From the NCBI GenBank assembly GCA_002328185.1, contig DCWQ01000043.1, positions 3,670 through 18,056 on the forward strand: a stretch of 14,387 bases of DNA, in the 5' to 3' direction. Under the pieces are notes generated by a model, which searched no databases, was not told the DNA's origin, and was given only the letters and a program-made list of their open reading frames with translations. The position numbers and the translations under genes are program-made. Shown here in pieces: positions 6,602-12,401 of the stretch. How positions within the stretch are numbered: position 1 is the first letter of the stretch; each line of letters starts with the position of its first letter. This DNA is from Dehalococcoidia bacterium UBA2158 (GTDB lineage Bacteria > Chloroflexota > Dehalococcoidia > Lucifugimonadales > UBA3495).

Positions 6602-7813
6602 TTGACCACAGCCCAAGGACCTCTCGCGGGCCTGAAAGTCCTGGACCTTTCCATCATCGTCGCCGGGGGCACCGCCAGCAGCCTGCTGGCCGACTTCGGT
6701 GCCGAGGTTGTAAAGGTGGAACGCCCCGGCTCGGGGGACCCACTGCGCAACTGGGGGCCCTTCGCCAACGGCGTCTCGCTATGGTGGAAGGTCCATTCCC
6801 GGAATAAGAAGTCCATCACACTAAACCTGGGCACGCCCGAAGGCCAGGGCGTCCTCAAAAAGCTGGCGGCCCAGGCCGACGTTTTGATCGAAGGGTTCCG
6901 GCCCGGCGCTATGGAGAACTGGGGACTGGGGCCCGATGATCTCCACAAAGTGAACCCAAAACTGGTGATGCTGCGTTATTCCGGATTCGGCCAGACCGGC
7001 CCATACAAGGACCGGCCCGGCTTCGGCACCATCGCCGAGTGCATGAGCGGCTACATCAACATGACCGGGTTCCCGGGCACTGCGCCCAACCTGCCGCCAA
7101 TACCTCTGGCTGACGAGATCGCTGGGGTGTTCGGGGCGATGGCCGGCATGATGGCCCTTTATCACCGCGACGCCTCAGGAAATCCGGACGCGAAGGGCCA
7201 GGTGGTGGACGTGAGCCTCTTCGAGCCCCTTTTCCGGCTCTGCATCCCCCACATCACCATGTTCGACATGCTGGGTATCAACCGAGAGCGGGTGGGCAAT
7301 AATTTCCCCGACGCCGCGCCCCGCAGCTTGTACCAGACCTCCGATAACCGCTGGCTTGGACTCTCCGCAACATCTCAGAGCACCTTTGAGAGTCTGGCCC
7401 AGGCGATAGGCATGCCAGACCTGATCACGCGGCCGGAGTTCAAGGACAACGCCGCCCGCCTGGAGAACCGCGATGAACTGAACGTCGAACTGCAAGGATG
7501 GCTGGGGCAGCGGGACTTGAAGGAGACAATTGACAACCTTGTGCCTGCCGGAGCGGTCGTGGGCCCGGTCTACGACGCCCCTCAGATCATGAACGACCCC
7601 CACTACCAGGCCCGCGAGGACATCATCGAAATCGACGACCCTGAGCTGGGCAAGACTAAGATGCTGGGAGTAATCCCCAAGTTCAGCGAGACTCCCGGCG
7701 CGGTGGAGCACGCCGGCCCCACCGTTGGCGAGCACAACCAACACATCTACAGCTCGTGGCTGGGCCTGGACAAAGGCGAACTAGCTGAGATGTCCGAGCA
7801 GGGGACGATCTAG
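6602..7813 (+). CDS. CaiB/BaiF family (class III) CoA-transferase
   Basis: Transfers CoA between an acyl-CoA donor and a carboxylic acid; the substrate cannot be told from sequence. The 403-residue length is normal for the family. It begins with the usual LAGLKVLDLS and LLADFGAEVVKVERPGSGDPLR (CoA-binding Rossmann part), then DVLIEGFRPGAMENWGLG and LVMLRYSGFGQTGPY. The catalytic aspartate is expected at D171 in PLADEIAGVFGAMAG. It ends with a typical LGEHN-like motif (TVGEHN). Initiation appears to be at TTG (6602-6604), 5 nt after a GGGGG stretch at 6592-6596; no in-frame ATG nearby would preserve the conserved N-terminus. It is the first gene of a plus-strand run and its stop lies 1 nt before rdgB. 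The pairing with rdgB and moaA looks like positional coupling rather than a shared pathway. Confidence 0.93.
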   Translation: MTTAQGPLAGLKVLDLSIIVAGGTASSLLADFGAEVVKVERPGSGDPLRNWGPFANGVSLWWKVHSRNKKSITLNLGTPEGQGVLKKLAAQADVLIEGFRPGAMENWGLGPDDLHKVNPKLVMLRYSGFGQTGPYKDRPGFGTIAECMSGYINMTGFPGTAPNLPPIPLADEIAGVFGAMAGMMALYHRDASGNPDAKGQVVDVSLFEPLFRLCIPHITMFDMLGINRERVGNNFPDAAPRSLYQTSDNRWLGLSATSQSTFESLAQAIGMPDLITRPEFKDNAARLENRDELNVELQGWLGQRDLKETIDNLVPAGAVVGPVYDAPQIMNDPHYQAREDIIEIDDPELGKTKMLGVIPKFSETPGAVEHAGPTVGEHNQHIYSSWLGLDKGELAEMSEQGTI

Positions 7814-7814
7814 A

Positions 7815-8435
7815 GTGGCTACCCAACTCCTCATCGCCACCGGCAACATCGGCAAGATGCATGAGTATATCGACCTGCTCCAAGGGATACCCTTTGAGCT
7901 GGTCTCGTTTCGGGATTTGGGTATCACCCACGAGGTCGAGGAGACCGGGGAGACTTTTAAGGAGAATGCCTGGCTGAAGGCCTCGGAGTACGCGGCCATC
8001 TCAGGGCTGCTGACGCTGGCTGACGACTCGGGTCTGGAAGTCGACGCCCTCTCCGGCGAACCCGGTGTCCGCTCGGCCCGCTACGGCGGCGACTCGTGTA
8101 TCAGCGACGACGACCGCATTCAGTTGCTGTTGAAGAACCTCCAGGAAGTGCCGTGGGAGGAGCGGGGGGCGCGGTTTCGGTGCGTGATTACAGTGGCGAA
8201 ACCTACCTCTCAGCAGCCCACCCTCGCCGCCCAGGCGGAGGGTTTCGTGGCCGGAGTGATACAATACGACGTCCAGGGGGACGACGGTTTTGGCTACGAC
8301 CCGGTGTTCTATCTGCCCTCGTGTGACAAGACCATGGCCCAACTACCCCTGGAAGTCAAAAACAAGATCAGCCACCGGGCCAACGCCGCCCAAAAAGCGG
8401 TGGAATCCCTGAAAAAGCTGATAGTTGATAGGTGA
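7815..8435 (+). CDS. rdgB: RdgB/HAM1 family non-canonical purine NTP pyrophosphatase
   Basis: Hydrolyses ITP, dITP and XTP to the monophosphates plus pyrophosphate, keeping deaminated purines out of nucleic acids. The 206-residue cytosolic protein carries the family motifs in order: IATGNIGKMHE (residues 7-17, nucleotide-binding start), TFKENAWLKA (about 47-56), LADDSGLEVDAL (68-79, with the base and metal site acidic residues), PGVRSARYGG (83-92), GFGYDPVF (158-165) and KNKISHRA (182-189). Start is GTG at 7815, one base after the CoA-transferase stop; any later start would remove the nucleotide-binding motif. Its TGA abuts the moaA ATG. Some family members have also been annotated as XTP/dITP diphosphatases; the function is the same. 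Confidence 0.95.
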   Translation: MATQLLIATGNIGKMHEYIDLLQGIPFELVSFRDLGITHEVEETGETFKENAWLKASEYAAISGLLTLADDSGLEVDALSGEPGVRSARYGGDSCISDDDRIQLLLKNLQEVPWEERGARFRCVITVAKPTSQQPTLAAQAEGFVAGVIQYDVQGDDGFGYDPVFYLPSCDKTMAQLPLEVKNKISHRANAAQKAVESLKKLIVDR

Positions 8436-9449
8436 ATGCTCACTGACAAATTCAGCAGGCCCATGCGGGACCTGCGCATCTCCGTTACCGACCGATGCAA
8501 CTTCCGTTGCCCCTATTGCATGCCCGCCGAGATCTACGGAGAGGCCTACGAGTTCCTGCCCAGGGCCGACATCCTCACCTTTGAGGAGTTGACCCGGCTG
8601 GTGGGCTTCTTCGCCGAGTTGGGCGTCGAGAAGCTGCGCGTCACCGGCGGCGAGCCGCTGTTGCGCAACGACCTACCCCAACTGCTGGGCATGCTGAACG
8701 CCATCGATGGCATCGACGACCTCACTCTGACCACCAACGGTTACCTGCTCAGCCAGTTTGCCCAAAAATTGAAGGACTCCGGCCTGGACCGCATCACCGT
8801 CAGCTTGGACAGCCTAGACGACGAGGTCTTCAAGGCCATGAACGGCCGCGGCTTCACCACCGAGCGGGTTTTGCAGGCCATCCAGACCGCCTCTGAAGTC
8901 GGCCTTTCGCCCATCAAGATCAACTGTGTGGTGCAAAAGGGCGTCAACGACCACACCATCGTCGACCTGGCCCGCTACTTCCATGGAACCGGCCACATCG
9001 TCCGCTACATCGAATACATGGACGTCGGAAACGTGAACGGCTGGCGTTCGGAACACGTTTTGTCCGCCGAAGAGATCATTGCCCGCCTCGACGCCGAAAT
9101 GCCCCTGGAACCCACAGAAAGCAACTATCAAGGCGAGGTGGCGACAAGGTACCGTTATAGGGACGGCAGCGGTGAGATTGGAATCATCGCCTCGGTGACC
9201 AAGCCCTTCTGCGGCGACTGCGCCCGGGTACGGCTGTCTACCGACGGCAAGATCTTCACTTGCCTCTTCGCTAGCGAGGGAGTTTCCCTCATGGATCCAA
9301 TGCGCGCCGGCGCCACCGACGACGATCTGAGGGAGCTGATCACGGGCATCTGGACCGTCCGCTCCGACCGCTATTCGGAGGAACGGGCCGCCTCACCCAA
9401 CGGCAAGGGTTCGCCGAGAAAGATAGAGATGTACCAGATAGGGGGATAA
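8436..9449 (+). CDS. moaA: GTP 3',8-cyclase (molybdopterin biosynthesis radical SAM enzyme)
   Basis: Radical SAM enzyme that, with MoaC, converts GTP to cyclic pyranopterin monophosphate, the first step of molybdenum cofactor synthesis. The N-terminal SAM cluster motif CNFRCPYC is at residues 21-28 (C21, C25, C28), followed by GGEP (71-74). The C-terminal second cluster is at C259, C262 and C276 in PFCGDCARVRLS and FTCLF. The 337-residue protein ends in the diagnostic Gly-Gly (MYQIGG) needed for activity in characterised MoaA. The ATG directly follows the rdgB TGA with no gap. moaC lies 500 bp downstream, separated by rnhA. Confidence 0.97.
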   Translation: MLTDKFSRPMRDLRISVTDRCNFRCPYCMPAEIYGEAYEFLPRADILTFEELTRLVGFFAELGVEKLRVTGGEPLLRNDLPQLLGMLNAIDGIDDLTLTTNGYLLSQFAQKLKDSGLDRITVSLDSLDDEVFKAMNGRGFTTERVLQAIQTASEVGLSPIKINCVVQKGVNDHTIVDLARYFHGTGHIVRYIEYMDVGNVNGWRSEHVLSAEEIIARLDAEMPLEPTESNYQGEVATRYRYRDGSGEIGIIASVTKPFCGDCARVRLSTDGKIFTCLFASEGVSLMDPMRAGATDDDLRELITGIWTVRSDRYSEERAASPNGKGSPRKIEMYQIGG

Positions 9450-9453
9450 CGAG

Positions 9454-9515
9454 CTTTCAGCAGTCAGCGGTCAGCAGTCAGGAAAAGCTGAGGGCTGAGG
9501 GCTGAGGGCTGATAG
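9454..9515. repeat. inverted array of 7-bp units between moaA and rnhA
   Basis: Four tandem CNNTCAG units (CTTTCAG, CAGTCAG, CGGTCAG, CAGTCAG at 9454-9481), a 6-bp spacer GAAAAG (9482-9487), then four CTGANNG units (three identical CTGAGGG and one CTGATAG at 9488-9515). The two halves are head to head, so the tract can form a stem of about 28 bp with regular mismatches at the two variable positions, closed by a GAAAAG loop. It ends 5 bp before the rnhA start codon. The design is the same as at 4824-4883, with better preserved symmetry. There is no T-run, so this is not a typical intrinsic terminator. Confidence 0.88.
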
Positions 9516-9520
9516 CATCG

Positions 9521-9922
9521 ATGCAAAGCAACGATATAATCATCCACACGGACGGCGCCTGTAAGGGCAATCCCGGCCCTGGCGGCTGGGGCACCGTTAT
9601 CGAACAGAATGGCAACCAGCAGAAACTATCGGGAAGCGAGCCGCAGACCACTAACAACCGCATGGAGATGACCGCCGTCATCAAAGGACTGGAGGCCGTC
9701 GACCCATTGGTCAAGGTGCTAATCAGCTCAGATAGCACCTACGTGATCAACACCATGACCAAAGGCTGGAAACGCAAGGCCAACCACGACCTTTGGGACC
9801 AACTGGACCGGCTGGTCAAGAATCGAGACATCTCCTGGCTCTGGGTCCGGGGCCATAACGGCGACCGTGGCAATGAACTGGCCGATGCCTTGGCCACCAA
9901 AGAGGCCGGCACAGCGAAGTAG
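9521..9922 (+). CDS. rnhA: ribonuclease HI
   Basis: Endonuclease that cuts the RNA strand of RNA-DNA hybrids (R-loops, Okazaki primers). The four catalytic carboxylates are visible: D11 (HTDGACKGNPGPGGWG), E49 (NNRMEM), D71 (SDSTYV) and D122 (GNELADALA), plus the loop histidine H112 (VRGHNGDRGNE). The basic handle-like stretch KGWKRKANHDLW is present at 81-92. Length (133 residues) is slightly short of the 150 or so typical of Escherichia coli RNase HI but complete. No Shine-Dalgarno is seen; the sequence just before the ATG is the end of the 7-bp-unit array plus CATCG. It sits between two molybdopterin genes with which it has no known functional link. Confidence 0.95.
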   Translation: MQSNDIIIHTDGACKGNPGPGGWGTVIEQNGNQQKLSGSEPQTTNNRMEMTAVIKGLEAVDPLVKVLISSDSTYVINTMTKGWKRKANHDLWDQLDRLVKNRDISWLWVRGHNGDRGNELADALATKEAGTAK

Positions 9923-9949
9923 CCGCCCGGCTCGGAGCATTAATACATT

Positions 9950-10453
9950 ATGTCCACCACTAACAACGACCCTAACCTTCATCTGACGCATCTGGACGAA
10001 CACGGAAACGCCAAGATGGTCGACGTGGGCGACAAAGACGTCACCAGCCGGGAGGCCGTAGCCCGGGGTCACGTGTCCACCGAGCCTGAGACGCTGCGGC
10101 TGATCAAAGAGGGGCTGATGAAGAAGGGCGATGTACTGACCATCGCCCAACTGGCCGGAATCATGGGCGCCAAGAAGACTTCAGAGCTTATCCCGCTATG
10201 TCATCCCCTGCCTTTAGACCGGGTGGACGTTGACCTGAAACTAAACGAGGCGGAATACCGGATAGAGATCACCGCCACCGCCAAGACCGCCGCCCGCACC
10301 GGCGTCGAGATGGAAGCTCTCACCGCTGTATCGGTTGCTGCCTTGACCCTCTATGACATGTGCAAGTCTGTGGACCGTGGCATGCGCATCGAAGCAGTGC
10401 GTCTAGTCAAGAAAAGCGGCGGCCGCAGCGGCGACATCAACCTCGAAGATTAA
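9950..10453 (+). CDS. moaC: cyclic pyranopterin monophosphate synthase
   Basis: Completes formation of cyclic pyranopterin monophosphate from the MoaA product. The 167-residue protein shows the whole family pattern: LTHLDEHGNAKMVDVGDKD at residues 12-30, KKTSELIPLCHPLPLDRVDVD at 75-95, and RTGVEMEALTAVSVAALTLYDMCK from 116 onward. The catalytic Asp and Lys are expected at D136 and K139 (YDMCKSVD). The C-terminal KKSGGRSGD is also typical. The ATG is 27 nt after the rnhA stop with a distant GGAG (9936-9939 region), so ribosome binding looks weak. It ends the plus-strand gene run and converges on the minus-strand monooxygenase-like gene 69 bp downstream. Confidence 0.97.
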   Translation: MSTTNNDPNLHLTHLDEHGNAKMVDVGDKDVTSREAVARGHVSTEPETLRLIKEGLMKKGDVLTIAQLAGIMGAKKTSELIPLCHPLPLDRVDVDLKLNEAEYRIEITATAKTAARTGVEMEALTAVSVAALTLYDMCKSVDRGMRIEAVRLVKKSGGRSGDINLED

Positions 10454-10522
10454 GCGGCTCGCCGTGTTTTCTTGGGGCTGGGTTTTGTCCCACCACGTCG
10501 TAGCCAAACCACCAACTCCCCG

Positions 10523-11695
10523 CTAGAAATTCCCCTCAGGCTCCATCCCCATGTAGAACTGGCCTGCGGTCTCGAAGTGCGTGGCCCTTCCCTGGATGTG
10601 CTGCGAAGCCACACTTATATCCTGGAATTGGCGTTGGACGGGGTTGGTCTGCAGTATGGCGTTGGAGCCGCACAGTTCATAGGCCATCCGCACCACATCG
10701 TTGGCCTTCCGGATTCCGAACGTGCAGGCCAGCCTTAGCTTGACCCGCTGCTCTATCGTCAACGGCTCTTTCGATTGAGCACTCTCCCAGACCGACGCGT
10801 GGGCTTCACGGAGAAAGGCCTTGGCTGAGTGCCAGATCGCCTCGCCTTCACCGATTATTCTTTGGGTCGTGGTCTCGTCCTGCAACAGCCTGGTCGCCCG
10901 CCCCGGTATCTTGATCACCGCCAGGTCCATGGCGGTTTGCAGGCTCGATTTGGCGATCCCCAGTGCCGTAGTCGAGAACCCCGACGCAAACAATAATGTG
11001 GTCGGGATCGCGTACACGGGGCCGTCCTCGCGGGGTTGACTGGTTGGGTCATAGGTCCTGGATTGGGGCACGAACATATCGTCGACTTCAAAGCTAAAGC
11101 TGGCGGTACCCCTGAGACCGTGGACCGGCCAGAAGTCAACGAACGTCACGTCTTTCTTGGGCATCAGCAGTATGATTGCTCCTTGCCGGTTGAAGAACGC
11201 CTCGCGCTCCTGCCCCTCCGGCACAATGGGGGCCAGGGCCGCGATCCAGGTCGCGTGAGTGAACCCGCTGCTGAAATCCCACCGCCCACTGAGCCGGTAG
11301 CCCCCGTCGCAGGGGACCGCTTTTACGGACGCAGTGGGCGGTCCGTTGGTCACCACCGCCCGGTATTCCGCGTAGATCTCCTCCGCCGTTTTCAGCGGCA
11401 TTCGAAGCCCGTTGGTAGCATGGACGTTGTTCTGGTTGATGCACCAGCCCATGCTGCCATCCAAGGCCGCGAAGATCTCCACGATCTTCAGGAAATCGGT
11501 GTGGCCCAGTTGTGCGCCGCCCAGTGATTCGGGCAGGAGCAGCCGGAAGAATCCCTTATCGGCAATCTCGCCCGCCAGCTCCGGGGGAATCTGCCGTTCT
11601 TCGTCGATCTGGTCAGCCTGGGCCGCTACGCGCTCGGCGAGCTCATGGGCGGTTTCGAAGTAATATTCAAGGTCATGCTGAGGAAATTGCGTCAT
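10523..11695 (-). CDS. acyl-CoA dehydrogenase-fold flavin monooxygenase-like protein
   Basis: A 390-residue protein with the acyl-CoA dehydrogenase fold. It matches the branch of group D flavin monooxygenases (HsaA, HpaH, DszC type, PF08028-like C-terminus) better than true dehydrogenases. Visible marks are the helical N-terminus ending KGFFRLLLPESLGGAQL, the mid-domain SGRWDFSSG (136-144, with the serine of the active-site region), VHGLRGTASFSFEVDDMFVP (191-210) and the C-terminal RQFQDISVASQH (355-366), whose H366 corresponds to the active-site His of that group. Members use reduced flavin from a partner reductase to oxygenate aromatic or sulfur compounds. The chosen ATG (11693-11695) is preceded by a promoter at 11769-11797 that overlaps the longer possible reading frame, ruling that extension out. 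Substrate unknown. Confidence 0.85.
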   Translation of the reverse strand: MTQFPQHDLEYYFETAHELAERVAAQADQIDEERQIPPELAGEIADKGFFRLLLPESLGGAQLGHTDFLKIVEIFAALDGSMGWCINQNNVHATNGLRMPLKTAEEIYAEYRAVVTNGPPTASVKAVPCDGGYRLSGRWDFSSGFTHATWIAALAPIVPEGQEREAFFNRQGAIILLMPKKDVTFVDFWPVHGLRGTASFSFEVDDMFVPQSRTYDPTSQPREDGPVYAIPTTLLFASGFSTTALGIAKSSLQTAMDLAVIKIPGRATRLLQDETTTQRIIGEGEAIWHSAKAFLREAHASVWESAQSKEPLTIEQRVKLRLACTFGIRKANDVVRMAYELCGSNAILQTNPVQRQFQDISVASQHIQGRATHFETAGQFYMGMEPEGNF

Positions 11696-11732
11696 ATTCT
11701 CACATTCTAAAATTTGTAACCGGCCATCAGTC

Positions 11733-11756
11733 CACCTGTTTAGGCGTGCACAGGTG
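11733..11756. promoter_or_regulatory. inverted repeat in the divergent promoter region, possible operator
   Basis: A perfect 7-bp inverted repeat, CACCTGT (11733-11739) and ACAGGTG (11750-11756), separated by 10 bp. It lies about 6-30 bp downstream of the predicted start site of the minus-strand monooxygenase-like gene. That position would suit a repressor blocking transcription, or a hairpin in its leader. No regulator gene is adjacent. The half-sites resemble no operator I can name. Confidence 0.45.
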
Positions 11757-11768
11757 AGGCCGCCAGCA

Positions 11769-11797
11769 AATCTAAGGCTAACGCCGCCCCATGTCAA
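11769..11797 (-). promoter_or_regulatory. sigma-70 type promoter of the minus-strand monooxygenase-like gene
   Basis: On the minus strand a perfect TTGACA (11792-11797) is followed after exactly 17 bp by TAGATT (11769-11774), which matches four of six -10 positions including the first two and the last. The start site would be near 11762, giving a leader of about 66 nt to the ATG at 11695. This is the best -35/-10 pair seen in the window. Confidence 0.65.
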
Positions 11798-11845
11798 TCG
11801 TGGCCTCTTTATTTACGTAACTGAGCCCCGCAGTCTTCTCCATTT

Positions 11846-11854
11846 TGCTATCAT
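11846..11854 (+). promoter_or_regulatory. extended -10 element of the DDN-type reductase gene
   Basis: TGC-TATCAT on the plus strand: a five-of-six -10 hexamer (11849-11854) with the TGN extension, the same form as the nuo promoter. No matching -35 is seen. Transcription would start near 11861, leaving about 52 nt of leader before the ATG at 11913. Confidence 0.45.
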
Positions 11855-11912
11855 GTGCGCAAATACGACAAGCCCAGACTTTTGAAAGCCGTTTTTGCAT
11901 GAGGAGGCAGGC

Positions 11913-12350
11913 ATGAGCGAATACTTACCCAGCCCCAGAGATTGGGTCAAGGACCAAGTGGAATTGTACGAAGGGAGCGGTGGCACCGATGGCCTGACCT
12001 TAAGGGACACGGGCCTGCCAGTCATCATCGTGACCAACAAAGGGTTAAAAACTGGCGCGGTCCGCAAGACCCCTCTGATGAAGGTCGTGGACGGAAATAG
12101 CTATATCCTGGTGGCTTCACAGGGCGGAGCGCCCAAACATCCGCTGTGGTACCACAACCTCATAGCTGAGCCGAACGTTAAGATTCAGGACGAGACACAG
12201 GTTCAGTCGATGCGGGTCCGGGAGATCAGGCAATCAGCCGAGAGAGTCCGGCTCTGGGATATCGCCGTCGCCGCGTTCCCACCCTACCAGGAGTACCAGG
12301 ACAAGACCGACCGCTTGATCCCGGTCTTCCTCGCAGAACCCACCTCTTAG
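11913..12350 (+). CDS. DDN-type F420-linked nitroreductase/quinone reductase family protein
   Basis: A 145-residue split-barrel flavin/deazaflavin-binding protein of the DDN family (deazaflavin-dependent nitroreductase, PF04075-like). Family pattern: GLPVIIVTNKGLKTGAVRKTP (residues 34-54, equivalent to the usual TTGRKSGKPRTTP), LMKVVDGNSYILVASQGG (55-72), APKHPLWYHNL (73-83), then ERVRLWDIAVAAFPPYQEYQ (110-129) and a final RLIPVFLAEP. Members with known function use reduced cofactor F420 to reduce quinones or nitro compounds. F420 use is inferred from the family, not shown here. Start: GAGGAGG at 11901-11907 with 5-nt spacing points clearly to the ATG at 11913 rather than the TTG at 11895. 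It lies between, and is probably functionally tied to, two monooxygenase-like genes, perhaps as a source of reducing power. Confidence 0.88.
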   Translation: MSEYLPSPRDWVKDQVELYEGSGGTDGLTLRDTGLPVIIVTNKGLKTGAVRKTPLMKVVDGNSYILVASQGGAPKHPLWYHNLIAEPNVKIQDETQVQSMRVREIRQSAERVRLWDIAVAAFPPYQEYQDKTDRLIPVFLAEPTS

Positions 12351-12371
12351 TCGGAAAAGCTCCGACTTTTT
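12349..12371 (+). terminator. intrinsic terminator overlapping the stop codon of the DDN-type gene
   Basis: A perfect 7-bp stem AGTCGGA (12349-12355) and TCCGACT (12361-12367) with loop AAAGC, followed by a T-run through 12371. The 5' arm begins inside the TAG stop (12348-12350). It separates the DDN-type gene from the downstream monooxygenase-like gene, so that gene either has its own promoter, for which there are only about 30 bp, or depends on read-through. Confidence 0.75.
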
Positions 12372-12401
12372 CCAAATCATACCCAGCACTTAGGAAGATT
12401 C

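Noticed and set aside
7175..7744. 189-residue open frame on the minus strand inside the CoA-transferase gene
   Set aside because: The sense strand encodes a full, conserved CaiB/BaiF protein; the antisense frame has no recognisable domain and results from high GC codon bias.
9454..9515. Short regular repeats considered as a CRISPR array
   Set aside because: The period is 7 bp with no unique spacers of 25-40 bp and the two halves are inverted, so it is not CRISPR-like; no cas genes are present.
10455..10470. Small GC hairpin CGG-CTCG-CCG followed by TGTTTT after moaC, as a terminator
   Set aside because: The stem is only 3 bp and the T-run is interrupted. The rest of the 69-bp convergent gap shows no better structure, so no terminator is called there.
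11696..11797. 34-residue N-terminal extension of the minus-strand oxygenase-like gene
   Set aside because: The extension covers the TTGACA-N17-TAGATT promoter and the inverted repeat, and family members start near the internal ATG at 11695.
11895..11912. TTG start six codons upstream for the DDN-type gene
   Set aside because: The GAGGAGG ribosome site at 11901-11907 lies inside this extension and is correctly spaced for the ATG at 11913.
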